Source of the DNA: Neospora caninum Liverpool
Taxonomy: Eukaryota > Apicomplexa > Conoidasida > Eucoccidiorida > Sarcocystidae
Length of the DNA stretch: 64,000 nucleotides
NCBI RefSeq assembly: GCF_000208865.1
Contig: NC_018395.1
Coordinates: forward strand, 6,310,839 to 6,374,838
Direction: 5' to 3'
Shown here: piece by piece, positions 1-12,464 of the stretch
Layout of the letters: every line of letters starts with the position of its first letter
How positions within the stretch are numbered: position 1 is the stretch's first letter
Notes under the pieces: generated by a model
The model's database searches: none
The model's input: the letters and a program-made list of their open reading frames with translations, nothing else
What the model was told of the DNA's origin: nothing
Program-made: the position numbers and the translations under genes

Positions 1-2699
1 TGGTTCTCTTGGACAAAACACGACTCGTAGGCCTGTCGCGTCTTCCCGCGGCTCGGCCTCCCTTCGGCCGCTGCACTTGTTTTGAAAGTTGTTCGCGCCA
101 TGAGGTAGGTGAGCAGCAGCTGGGGACAGTAGAGCCGAGCGCGGTCGAACGGAAGCGAGTACACGTACTTCCCGTCGACGAGGTACTGGACATAGACGCA
201 GTTCCCGCCTTTTGACGGCGCGTCGCCATGCGCCGAAGCCGGCTGCGCTTCAGGAGCGGTCTTGGAATCTTCGCCGCCTGCGGCGTCTCCTCCAGGGCGG
301 CCTGAAAGTCGCACGTTCTCGGTCTCTGCACTGCGCCGCTCGCGCTTCGCCGGCAGTCCAGATCCGTCCTCTCTCTCCGTCCGCGGCAACCTCCCGGGGG
401 AGAGACCCTCGCAGGCCGGCGTGTCGCCGAGATGGGCATCGCTCTTGGGTTTGAGTGGGACGTTTTTGAATCGGAAGACCGACAGTCGCCCGTCCGTCAG
501 GACCGTCTCGTCTAGCAAGCGACACACACACACACACACAAAGGCAATGGTTCGTCTCTATGGACAACGCGGCTTGCCATCTCGACGCTGCAAGGCCAGT
601 CCAAGCCCCCGAGCGCGTCAGCAATCCACAGAGACGCCGCAGCTTCTGCGGCAGAAAGGCGTTGCTGTGATCCTCTCTGGCCGCGCCACGCTCCTGCCTC
701 CTACAACCCTTCAGAAAAAAAGCGCCGCCGTCACGGAAGCAACAAGCAAGCGCTCAAATATCCTAGGAGTGTAGGGAAATCAAGGCTCCCTGCAAGGGCG
801 TGCGGGGGCGTGGAGGTTTGTGTCGGGGGGCTCCTCAGTCTGATGTCGCGTTGCGCCTTCTTTGTAAAAGCCGTCGGCCGTCGAAGCAGCACGTGGACAG
901 AGAGGCTGGGGGTGAAGATCTGGAGCTGTGTCTCCCGAACGCCACTGACGCGAGCAGGCGCAGTGCCTGAACTGCGCGGACCTACCTGGGAGGTGATGAG
1001 GCGGCGGCTCGGTGTCCGTCCCGTAGATAATAGGGTAAGGCAGAAGTTCGTCGTCTTCCCCACTTGAGTCTTGCTCGCGGTCGGCATCCTCCACGCCTGG
1101 CGCTTCCTCGCTGCCTTCATGCTCTTCTTCGTTCTCGTCTTCAGACGAAGCCTTTCCTCTCTTAGACGAACTGTGTGTCCTTCGCCTCTTCCCTGCGGGG
1201 GGGCGGCCCGCGCCTCGACGAGCCTTCGACTGGCCTTTCCCCGGACGCGTGGGATCAGCGACGTCGTCTTCACTGCGCCCGTCGTCCTCGTCCTCATCTT
1301 CAAAGGCGCTGCTTGACTCGTCGTTCTTGTGCGCCATCCTCCACCTGGGAAAAGCGTGCACATGCAAGCGGCACACACAGAGCGCGTTAGAGAAAGAGAT
1401 GAAACGCCTTTTTTAAAGGGAGAGGTGCGGCTCCGTGTTTACCGTCGGTGCCTCTTTGGGAGAGACCTGGCAGTCCAGTAGACGTGGGAGGATCTGTGTG
1501 CAACGTGACAGACTCCCGCGCAGCAGGACTCCTCCAACGACCTACAGACAGTGCGCGCGGCACTCTAGCCCCAGAGGAAGACGACCGACCTCTTGACGCA
1601 GGCGCTCTCCACACACAAGACATATGTACCGCCCCGTCTCGCTCCGAACTAGAGAGCATGCAAGTTTCTCAGGGGCGACGCTTCACCTCGGGTGGAGTGG
1701 AGCGACGGCAGGGGAATCGGAGGAAAACGCGAGAGCCGACTGCCGCCCTCTCGTAAGATTCGACCGCGACAACACAATTGCAGCGAGGACGACACCCCAC
1801 ACTTTTTCGTCTTACTCCCTCTGTAGCCGGTCCATTTGCTTCCAGAACGCAGGCGAGCCCCGCAAGTTTGCCTGTACGCACAGAAGTGCGCAGCGTAACG
1901 CGTCGTTTCAAGGAAGCAGACTGAGGCACGGTTACGAAAAAAGTTTTTAGACGCGGAGTCGAAGCATCAGTTTATCGTGATGCGGAGAGAGGCAACTCCG
2001 GGCATCCTCCCTCTGCTGAGGTACAGAAGAGAGAGAGACAGCCAAACGCCTGACGGCTCAGCGCAGGATGAACCTCGCCTCGACTCCGAAACGGATCAAG
2101 CAAACGAACATGGCAACACACATTGCGCGAACCACCGCGGAAAAATCGGCGTGCAGTGCGGCCACGTACTCGCGTCTCCCATGTGTCCTCGTCGGAGTCG
2201 TAGCCTTTCCATCGCACTTTCCAACGTGCCTGAGGGAGGCAACTCACAGGCGCAAACACAAAGACGATCCTGTGCTCAAATCGGGGTGAGACGCTCGCTC
2301 GGGCACATCCTGAAGACAAGCAATGCAGCGACGTGTACCACAAGGAGTCAAGACAATCCCTTGGACGGAAACAGGCGCGGAGTCTAAGAAGAACGCTGAG
2401 TCGCCACAAAAAAGAGTTGCAACAGAAAAACCTTCGATTGGTCCGTTCGTTATGCCCCCGCCCCCCGCAGACGGCAGGTTGAGTGCTGGAGACGGTGCTC
2501 TAGGTCTTTGCTTCTTTGTCGCACAGAAGAGCCCTGCGGTCTGGTTTCGCATCCTCACCACCCCCCGTCGGTCCTCAGTGTATGCGACAACGTCCTCCAC
2601 TTCGTATTCTGGTTCCTTCTCCACCTTTGGGTTTCCTCCAGAGGATCCCGACGCTTTGGAGGTCCGGCGCGCGTGCTGCTTCTTGTTTCCTGTAGCCAA
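1..2699 (-). CDS. Chromo1: HP1-like chromodomain and chromo-shadow domain protein (partial, 3' end outside window)
   Basis: Probable heterochromatin reader that would bind methylated H3 (H3K9me) through its chromodomain and dimerise through its chromo-shadow domain. Exon 1 (2559-2699, 47 codons) starts at ATG with a basic Lys/Arg/Ser tail and gives the first chromodomain strand (EYEVEDVVAYTEDRRGV). Exon 2 (2170-2229, phase 0) gives the core RWKVRWKGYDSDEDTWE. A linking exon between about 1350 and 2170 is not resolved; 1998-2015 is one candidate. A later exon (986-1344) encodes an acidic/basic linker ending LLPYPIIYGTDTE, which resembles the first strand of a shadow domain. It joins in phase to the last visible exon (<1-511). 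That exon carries CVYVQYLVDGKYVY and LYCPQLLLTYLMARTTF, matching the CPQ...FYEER part of HP1 shadow domains, and is still open at the window edge. The symbol is given because T. gondii Chromo1 has this architecture; that identity is recalled, not searched. Confidence 0.78.
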
Positions 2700-5559
2700 A
2701 GCAAAGCCTCAAAAAAACACCTGCCAGGATCGGCAACTTTTGATGCGTTGCACCTGTTCCCAGGCTCACCATGCTGTGTATATACACTCGACCCTCTTGC
2801 TGCTGCGCGGTGGAACACGGAACAGAGGCATGCAACAGACGAGTCAATTTTGCGTCCACCAAGCTCTGCTGCCGACCAGTCTTTTTGAAGGCGTTCTGCA
2901 TGGCGAGGCACTGCTGCCATGGATCAGAGCTCGCGTTTCGCCCCGCGGCTCTAAACGGAACGAGTTGGACCTTCCCTCAACACCACGTGTTCCATCAATT
3001 TTGCACACAGGCCTGTCTGAGCCTTTCAGAAAAACGCTTGCAGAGGCCGTCTAAGCGAGTTCGGTGCACGACAGAATACTGCGACGCGCTTAAAAAGAGT
3101 GTGCGCAGATCTACGTAGGCAAAAAACTCGGCACGGATACGGAAAGGGGAAAGAGCGACGGGGGCTGTGCGCGCGCGTACTCAACCGAAATCCAGCACAT
3201 TTAGCTGTCTTTTAAGAAGTCCAGTGGACCGGCCCGTGTGCCGCAGCCGTACAGAACTTGGTTGTCTGTATCTCATCACTGGAGTCATATTCAGTCCCAC
3301 GCTTAGCATTCGAGAGGAAGAAAGCATTCTTGCTGCGTGCGTTCGAACTCGCCTTCGCTCTCCATAATTTCGAGCGGAAAACTTCCCTTCGCCTTTCCCC
3401 ATTTCCCCGGTTTGGATGCGGTTGCAACGGAACCCCGGAACTGGCTGGTAACTAACACTCGACTACGGGAGAAAGCGGTGTTCGCAATCGCTTCAGAATT
3501 AAGGACCCGAGCTTTTATCACGGAGCTTGGACTTGTCGCTGTACACAGACAAGACGCCTTCCTTTGGGAAGCCATTCCACGAAGTGCGCTCCTCACGAGA
3601 GGCTGTAGCGGCCAACTGACAGAAGGGATGATGTTGTGACGAACACACACAAGGAACGGAGCTCGAACGACGCAGCCCTCTGGGCTGGTGTCGACGTGGA
3701 GTGCGCACAAACGTCGAGGCACGAGAAATCTGAACGACGCGCCGGATTTTGCCACTCAGCACTGCGCTCGTTGGCTCCCAGCACACGAACGCAGCACGGC
3801 CTAACTCGATACGTACAACAAAACAAACGTTTTGCTGTACGTATACAGTTGAATCAAAAATTCGTCGACGGCCGCTAACCTCCGGAAACGCGCACCGCGG
3901 GTGTTTTCGTTCCCTCTGTTCAGCTCACCTCGTTCGCGGGCCATTCTTTTGCGATGTGTACAACCTGTTGGTCACGGGAGGGCAAAAGTGAAAACACTCG
4001 CCGTGCCGCAAAGAATTCGAGTGGATTCTACCCTCCAGTCCCAGGGCACGCGCGATTTCTCGCCCATCAAAAAGGCAGGGAAGCAAGTGGCGAACGTTTC
4101 TGGCGACGAATTTACACATTGACAATTTGAAAACTGCCGGCATGCACACGGCTGCTGTTTTCCTTGGAAACCCCGCTAGGAAGAAAGCTGGAATTGACAA
4201 GTTCTCAACGGCGCCTGGCAAACTTGATACGTGGAGTGTTCAGGTGATGACTCGGTCGGACGCTGACGCAGCATGCGGTTTCATGCACGGCAAGGAAAGG
4301 ACTCTCGTGGTTGAGCCTCCAAATTTTCGCAGTGCGGTCCGGTGGATGCTCAACAGACACGAACGCTGAGGCGGCGGTGGGATTGGACGCACCGGCGGAG
4401 CGGACAGCAGGAGAGTGGAGAGGGTATATGGGCGGCCGGAAGTTCGGGACGGGCAAAGCGGTTGACACCAAAATCCGCGGAAGAACAGAAATCAACGATT
4501 TGTTCCGGAAAGACAGCAACTCGATGCTGTCAGTAGGAATTTACTATACTGTCGTACCTATAATGTTAAGAGGCCCGAACGGAAGAGCGAAGGACTCCGT
4601 GGTGGTTACAGCCCGTGTGTGTGCGTGCGTGTGTGCACGAGCATGTGCCAGGAACAGGACGGGCACTGTGTGGTAGTCGCGTGTGCAAAGGCGTGTGTTT
4701 AGAATCGTTCGCGTGGCGCTGCGGCAGAAATCTGGCAGCGTCAATGCCGAGAACAAGAGAGAAGGGTGTAAACACACTTTTTCGCCGCCACATTTTCCCA
4801 GGGGTTCTCGTGTCTGCGGAACCAGCGCCGTCTGGACAGAGAGAGAACACTCCACCGGCTAAGCACCGCTGGACGAGAGACATTGACAGCCGGAGCTTCG
4901 AGGTCAGCCACCAAAACACTTGAGCAAGCGTATTCGGTAGTGGGAACTGTACCCTCGACAGCATATAAACACGTGAGATGGGAACTCCTCGTGGCTAACT
5001 TTAAGTTACTACTCCTGTACCGCGTCTGGACGGAGCCGGAGCGTACGGCTGTGTCCGCGCAGCTGGCCGTGTCCATCTCATGAAAACGGCAATGGTCCAG
5101 TTTGTACGCACAGAAATCAAACCGCGTCACGCGTAGTTTGCTCCGCTTGGCGGATTGAAAGAACCGTGGCACGAGGATCTGTCAAGATAGTTTGTTGAAA
5201 CAAAGTTGCTGTCGTTTCCCTCACAAACGTGCTCCCTTCAGCACCGATATCGATAAGCCGGTACAGGTAACAGATTTGACCACTAAGCGTAGTCGAAGAT
5301 TGACGCCTCTAGGTTCACCTCTCCCCTCATCGTGACGTTACCCTTCATGTCGTAGTATCCTTCGCAAGCGGAATTCTTTCATTGCATGTAGCTCAGCTCC
5401 TAGGACACACGGGGAGCGGGACATGCCTAGTGCTTCGAGTCCCCGCCATGCTCCCGAATTACATAACGTTATACGGTTACGACCGTTGAAAACGCTCATG
5501 CATGCAGAGTCCAGGGCTACCTAGTGCTACCGAAGACTGCTGACAGTGTTTTGAATGGT
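2700..5559. other. Intergenic spacer between the chromodomain gene and the peptidase gene
   Basis: This 2.9 kb holds only short, composition-driven open frames with no domain, no phase-compatible exon chain and no clear repeat. It should contain the 5' UTR and promoter of the chromodomain gene and the 3' UTR of the peptidase gene, both transcribed leftwards. A (GT)n-rich patch lies near 4615-4635. Confidence 0.6.
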
Positions 5560-8500
5560 TTATACCCGCTCACGGGCGGCATCTGCGCTTGTTGTTAACG
5601 GCGCCTCTGGAAGTCGGCGGATGACGTCTAAGAGCTGGAGCAGGAAAGAAACTTGCCACGAGTACGGGATGGTCGAGAAAGGCGGCACCTGAAAATCCGA
5701 GAAAACACGAAGGCTTTCCTCAGGCTCTGAGGGAAGCCGCTGTTGGCGACCGTTCCGCGCGCAACATGCGACGACGGCGACACGGATGCTCCGTCGCGCA
5801 TTGTGTGCCCGAGACGCACAGAGAAAATCACGCAACTGCCTCAGAATAGTCACAGTCGCTAGTATCGGCTACGAACGGGAGGGGTTAGAAAAAATTTGGG
5901 GGAGGTAAGCTCGTGGGACCTCTGCACAACTTGCACTGACCGCTAACGCCCTGCTTTCTGCTTCAGACCGGAAAGTCGTACGGTAAATAAAACCCGTCGA
6001 CAGCCGCTGTCCTGTCTCACATCACAAAGTTCGGAAGCAAATACCACCGTAGACAAGCAGCTCATGACCGTCTTTCTGTGTCAGTTCTTAACTCACGTGA
6101 ACAAACAGGACTTCGGTGTCCGAGCCCAAGTTTTCCAGAAGCGACTGGTAGCTGAACGGCAGACACAACAAAGAGGAGCCCCCGAGAGCGCTACAGTCCG
6201 TGCGCACAGCGCAGGGTTTGTCTCACACGAGTTCTAAAAAGCACAGCTATTCAAGTGGGTAGGACACACGCACGAAATGGAGGCAGTGCATGCGAAAAAC
6301 TGAGTGCCTCGTAAGACGGTCATCGAAATTGCATGTGAGTGACAGCACTACATACATCTGAATAGAAACAAGCACGTAACACTCTGGCCGCACTGTGAAC
6401 AGCGCCAATGATCACTACAGTCTAGCTGAGCCCAAGATCTCCAGTACGCTCATCAACTGAGACGACCGAGAATACAGAAGAACACACACATCTTCACCGA
6501 CAGGCAGGTCAAGTCTTTACACATATCTCCGTGCTCGCATTTATTTGAAGTTGGTCACAACTATCCTGGGAAACCGCAGGCACGAGAACCTTTCTTCGTG
6601 GCCTTGTTTCTCCTACAATTTGCAGTTCCCGCTAAAACTGCCTTTAGTTGCCAAATGCGTCTAACTGATCCGCTAAGACCTCGATGAACCCGCGTTCAAG
6701 TCCACTGTGCGTGCGGTACTTTTTTCTTGTCTCCTAGTCTCTGTGCCTGCTATTTTCTACGTTGCCTCGCGCTCTCACATGCGTCCACTTAGTAGCCAAG
6801 TTTTCTTGCTCTTGTGCGCTAGATGTGTCGAGAGTCCTCGTCGCTCGGTGCGGAATTGTGGTTCGCTAAGGGTTACTGTTTGTCATCCTGAAGTGCGCTG
6901 TGGACCGCGAATATGCGACAAAAACCCCCTCTCGTGACTCTTACTACAAGTAGTTACAGACGAAGCGTCCAGCGTAGGTGGATGTTTTGCAAGGAAACCC
7001 ACGCTCTTGGAGGGCGGTACAGATCTCCTGTGACGCGAAAGAAGGCACACAAAGACACACTGCGGAGCATGAGACCCTGCTGCTGCGGATTTTTTCTCGA
7101 AGCGTTTACGTGCCTCGTGGCATTCGCAAGCGGGGGTGGACTTCGAAAGCACTTGATGGAATATCTGAAAAAGGGATCGAACGGACTGACGCTGTCATTT
7201 CTGGGGGTCATCGCTTCCCCCTGCGAGTACGAGCCCCAGCATGTCCCGCGTATTTGCTCCTTCGGGAGGCGAGAGGAGCGTCCGTGTCGCGTTTCGAAAA
7301 GTAAGGATGGGTGACTCAGAGCTCCAGCGGGATGCGTCTTTTGCTTCACCTCAAGGGGAAGGCGGGTGACGAGCCTGTCAGGCCCGGTATCTGATATTCG
7401 CGCCTTCTCCGGACGAAAGCCGCGCTGGTCCGGAATGCAGAAGTCCGCCTCTGATAGGAACAAGGACCAGCACGCACGTTAACTACGGGGGATCTTGTGC
7501 CGAGCCGGAGTCGGTCCAACACGCATCTCGACATGAACCAGGAGAACCGTCAACGCGTAAAGCTGTGCCTTCTGCAGTTTGTCAAGGCAAGACAGAGAAA
7601 TAGACACATCCTGGGACTGCGCGCAGTATCCCAGACGCTTTGCTGGTGCACTATGCGAACAGCACCGCACGGCCGACCAACTACGTCGGCTAATGCGGAA
7701 GAGAAGCGTCTGGAATGTCTACGCATGTCAAGACCGCACACTGTTATACGTACGGAGACAGACAGCACCGAAGGGAAGGATCGCCCGTCCTACAGGTAGA
7801 AACGATGGGGCCGGTTAGAGTCTACCACGGGGAAGAAGAGTGGAGATCAGGCTTCCTCTTTAGGGTGTTAGAATCGAAACAAACCCTCACCGTTGACGGC
7901 GACCTTCTCTAGCTCGAAGGCTGTCGCAGCCTGATTGAGACCCAAGTGAAATGCCAGCTTCTTCACGACCCGTTTTTCGTCTGCCTCAGTCTCGTGCTCG
8001 TCACCAGGCTTTCCTTGAGATCCGTTCTTCTCCGAGGCCGCTGCCTCCACCATCGGCGTGTCCGCCTGGACTGGCGACGCTGCCTCCGGCAGCCCGCGCA
8101 TCCTAACAGGGCTGTCTGTGTCGCCAAGTCTCTGCGTTTCACTGCTTTCCACTTCAGCAAGTGTCTTTCCCAAGCGGTCTCTGATCCCGTTTTTCGCAAC
8201 AGCGCTGGGTGACACAGTGGGCGTCTTCACACCACTTTCCTGCGCCGCACCGAAGGCCTGCAAACGCGCGCTGTCTCTCACGTCGAGGGAGCGGAGTCGC
8301 GTCTGCCGTTCCGTCCAAGAACTGTTCAAGCGAAGCGCCGCGCCGATTCGTGGAGCCGCTTCCTTCGCAGCCGCTGCGGCCGCTTCGAGAATTTCCGCGC
8401 CGCACAGGCGGACACCGGAAGAGATGAAGTGCACAGGAGGCGGGTTCGTAAATGCCCGCGTGATCACTGTCTCCTCCCCGCTTTGGCTCCGAGCCTTGTC

Positions 8501-9988
8501 AGCCGCAAACACACCGTCCTTGGCCGATCTCGAAATCTCCGCGACAAGAGCCTCCGGGCTTCCCGTCCCGTCGCTGTTGATGTCAGCAACGTTTCGCCGT
8601 GTTGATCCGCCGACGATGGAACCTTCTTGCTTGCCACTCTTTGGAGAAGACGCGGCGCCGTCGTCGGCCGCACACGAAGTGGCCAGGTCCTCGAAAGACA
8701 CTCCCGACTGGACAAAAAAGCCAAATTCCGCCGCGTTCGCAGGCTGTCCACTCCGCATCGAGCCCTCCGAGCTGGAGTATGGAGAAGGCATGCGCTGTTC
8801 CTCGAATCCAGCTTCGCCGTCCTGCGCTCGCAGAAGCGCTCGCTCCATGTGGGACACAAGGCACGCCGTGGGATTCTTTCGCACCGATCCGAACGGGCCG
8901 AAACCGGTGACATACGCGAGAAGAGTCGCTCGGGGGTGTCTCTCCTCGCTTGGCGCGAACGGAAGACTCGAAGCCGTCGCTGACGCAGACTGACGAGAGC
9001 GGGGAGAAAGGAGCGTTTCTCTGGGCGGCGCATTTTCATTCTGAGGAAGCGAGTGTGCCATGGCGCTGCGTATATCGGCGGTCGGCAGGTCAGGGAAGAC
9101 GCGGCGCTGCGGCTCTGGAGAGGCTTCAGGAGCGCGGGTCTCACGCTCGTCTGCTAAAAACGTCGCGGGTTCGCTTTCGCCGAACGCAAAGAAAGGAACT
9201 GCAGTCGTCGTGGGGACGTCTTGCTTGTCAGAACGAGAGGACGAAGCGTGGGCTCCTCCGTCCCGTTCTTTTTCACCGTCCGTCACCGCGAGCTCAAGAC
9301 CGCCAGCGGAGGGCCTTTGTGCAGCGCCAAGAGAGCGAAAAGGCATGCGGTCGGTGGGGTCACGGGTAAATTTCAGAGACAGGTTCGGGTGGGGAGACGC
9401 GCGAGGAGAAATCGTCAGATACGCGTCAGACACTGAACGAGCGGCGAGCAGGTGCGAGCGACGCACGGAGTGGCGAGGCGGGAGACGTGAGACAAGTCGG
9501 CGCTGCGTTGCGAGAACGTCTGTTTTGAGTGAGGGACGAGTGCCTTTTCGCCGTTCTTCGGCTCTCGGGAGACCAGAAAAGGGACGCGGAACGTCGGCCG
9601 GAGGCTGTAGAAAGGACAGAGGGTGACCGTCAGAATGGACACCAGGGAGACGGGAGGCAGGTTTCGAGGGAAACGGAGACAGGGTGAGAAAAGACGGAGG
9701 AGACTTCGAAGAGTCGCGCGTGCGAATCCGACTGCGCTTCCTGGCGGCGTCGACCCCGCGCCAAAAACTGCGAGCGGCCTCGACGCGGGCTCCGAGATGC
9801 CGAGCCCCGGCACCCAGCGCCTGCAAATGGCCGCAGTGAAGGAGAAGAAGCACGAGCAAAAAAGAAGAAAAACGGACGAAATCTCCAAAACGGTAGTCAG
9901 ATGGGCGAAGTCGCGCCTGCGCTTTGCCAGTTGCTTCGCCCTGTGTCTTTGCTTGGTACTGGACCGCTCCCCGCTCGAGGCCACACAT
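5560..9988 (-). CDS. Pyroglutamyl-peptidase I (peptidase family C15) with long N-terminal extension
   Basis: Cysteine peptidase predicted to remove N-terminal pyroglutamate from peptides. Five exons close in phase: 7891-9988, 7350-7450, 6945-7027, 6097-6151 and 5560-5688; 821 residues from the first ATG. Family blocks in order: YVTGFGPFG (residue about 358); LAFHLGLNQAATAFELEKVAVN split in two, where the Glu of ELEKVAVN is the expected catalytic Glu; EADFCIPDQRG; AGRFVCNYLYY with the catalytic Cys; and LFVHVPPF with the catalytic His at the exon 4/5 junction. All three catalytic residues are present. Typical C15 enzymes have about 200-220 residues. Here about 350 low-complexity residues precede the domain, and about 290 residues separate the first block from the Glu block, against about 50 usually. 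The true start is uncertain: the first ATG precedes a hydrophobic stretch (FSSFLLVLLLLH), and an internal ATG at 9346 would give 607 residues. Confidence 0.9.
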
Positions 9989-10983
9989 TTTTGACGGCAG
10001 GGTCTGTCACTTGTAGGCGCTTCTCACAGAGATGCGCAAACCCGTAAGGAAATGAAACGAGAAAGACGTTCACCGGCAAGGACAGGCCAAAGGCAATCTC
10101 TCGAGATCCAGACTCAAACACCGAAGGCGGAAACCAATTTCCCGCTCGCCGGTGACCCCGAGTAACCGTCGCACCGACGAAGCGCCTCTCTCTGGGTCCC
10201 CAGAGAGGAACGCTTCCCGTCGTGTCTCGCGTGGCCCTTTGAGTTCCTGTGCGTTTCCCGACGAACTGAATCTCCGGCGCAATTCAATCTCTCTGGCCTT
10301 GCTCAGCACGCGCAGTGTCGCGAGAAGACAATCCGCCGCTACAGGTTTTCGCGCCATGTCTTGCGGCGAGCCTGCAGCGAGCGACTCCTCAACGGCATGG
10401 AACCGACCTGCGGATCTAAACACCCGTCCCCTGTCCATGGCGGGACATCTCGCGGCTGTCGTTTCCCCACTGCAACTGCGCAAGACAAACGTGTCGAGAA
10501 TTCACGATATCCTGCAGAGACAACGTGCATCAGGGCCCTGCTACGCGGTTGCAACGGTGTGCGCCCGCGGCTCAGAGTGAGTGAATGCGAAGAAGATGCA
10601 TGCGCACAGACAGCGCCGCTGTCCGGGAGTTGAGAGCTCAACCGATCGTGGAAAGGGGAAGCGCTCGCCAAGTGCTTGCGGAAGCGAAACCGACCCCGTA
10701 ATTTTCTAGCACGAAGACGTTCATTGCTCTGTGACAGCGGATTCGGCAAACTCTCTCCCCAAGAACCCTTTTTTTCCTGCCGGCCAGCCAGAGCCACTCA
10801 GTCAGCGGAAAAACAAGCGCTCTCCCGACACCGCCAGGTGTGAGGCTCGGCAAGACCTATGACGAGCTTTCCTCGTCGCCTCTGCGACACAAACCGTGCC
10901 TCGAGTCCAACAAATATCCGCCGCGAGAAGAAGCGGCCCACTGCCTTCTCTCTCGGTGATATACGTGTACTCTCGTTTCTCCT

Positions 10984-11015
<32 letters not shown>

Positions 11016-12464
11016 ATACACATGAGTATATGTAATGATACATATATGAAAATGTGTAGATGAGTATATATATGAGTACCTATCTACACGTATATATATA
11101 TATATATACAAGTCCCCTTACGTCGTCGCTTTCCTCCTATCTACACAATGCAGCGCGCTAGGTTCAGAGCACAGGGCGTCAATGTGTTGCTGGCCGAAGC
11201 CGGCCGAAGCGTCAAGAAGGAAAAGACCCTGGACTGGTCAAGACGCCTCTGCAGCGCGAGCGCAGAAGTACAGTATGATGGTCAGCCTGAAAATAGGTTT
11301 GCCGTACGTAGTCTACAACAGGTGTACCGAGAGGTCTGAAGTGGAGAATGGCGCCGGGTTCCCATTTCCATGGCGCGCTCCATCTAAACGACTTGATCCC
11401 GGTATTCGTGTCCCGCGGCAACGATCTCTGGGCCAGACGTTAGAGCCGGCCGCTGGCGAGGGCGATTGCGTGAAGTGGTAAAAGTTTCGATCCTAAAGTC
11501 GAGATGCCATTCTGACAGACGTTCCTGCAGCGTGATCCTGTAGATACGCATCAGCAAATTGATTCGGCAGCAGAAGTAAAAAAACGGGGCAAAAGCATCT
11601 GCTGCGTTGTTCGTTGGAAGATCCAGAGGAGTTGCACACCCCGGTGTTTGTGGGAAGGTCAGCTGAGGCTTGCCGCCGTTCAGAACGGAGGAAAGACCCG
11701 ATTTCAGCCAAAACAAATGTATGCTTCTAATTAACTCAGCCTGGGGGTTGTTTGATATTTATCACAGTTCACAAGTTCGCCTTGTACGCATTTCCGCGTT
11801 GGCGTTCATACTCCACTTCGCTGGGAACAGTAGCGCAGCTGCGTTGTCTTTTGCGCGAGCCTCTTATCACCAGCGGCTGTCTCCGACCGTTTCTGCTCAC
11901 CCCGCTATGAGAGATGATCTCGCTTTTTCTGTAGATGTGCGAACGCTTGGCTTTTCTGGAGGCTCTGCGAGACTAGCCTGAGTGAATGAAACAGCAACAA
12001 GTTCTACACAGGGGGAACTTTTTGAGAAGAAACTTTTCTCGTCTGGGGCCCTCCGGGCCCACACGCCAGAACAGGACGGATCCGCGATTGCTCGATGTCG
12101 AGCAGCGTCTGAACTTCCCCCGAAGAACCGCATCAAGTTTCTCTTCATTCTTCACACGCGGCGAGACACGGCGTCGCGACACACTGGCACCTCGTTTCGC
12201 AAGGCGCCTTCCCACTGCTCACCTTGCAGAATCCGTGCTCCGAGATGTTCCCACCCGCCGTTACGAACAGGCACGCGTCCCCTCGAATCTCACACAGTAT
12301 CTTCTCCCTCACCATCTGACTTCACGAGCAATCATCTGAAAACCTACGAAGCGAAGCCGATCTCTGCTTTTATCTGGTACAGTGTCTCGCGTTCATCTAG
12401 ATCCCCATTCGTACACGTCTTTTACACTTCGCCCCGTTGTCTTCCCCACGCGCTTGTTAGCAAG
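9989..12464. other. Intergenic, divergent promoter region between peptidase and SRS-like genes
   Basis: The region lies between a leftward and a rightward gene, so it should hold both promoters and 5' UTRs. It contains a (TA)n tract at 10984-11013, further TA-rich sequence to 11109, and no convincing gene. A 137-codon minus-strand open frame at 10070-10483 has mildly coding-like composition, but no recognisable domain or usable splice connection was found. Confidence 0.5.
10984..11109. repeat. TA-rich microsatellite region
   Basis: A nearly pure (TA)n run at 10984-11013 is followed by degenerate TA/GTA sequence and a second TA run at 11091-11109. It lies in the spacer between two divergent genes. 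Confidence 0.9.

Noticed and set aside
5376..5460. tRNA-like words (GTAGCTCAG followed about 55 bases later by TTCGAGTCC)
   Set aside because: The flanking bases do not form a T stem or an acceptor stem around these words, so a tRNA fold is not supported.
10070..10483. 137-codon minus-strand frame with coding-like composition
   Set aside because: No domain and no splice connection in phase with the peptidase gene; could be 5' UTR. Kept only as a note in the spacer entry.
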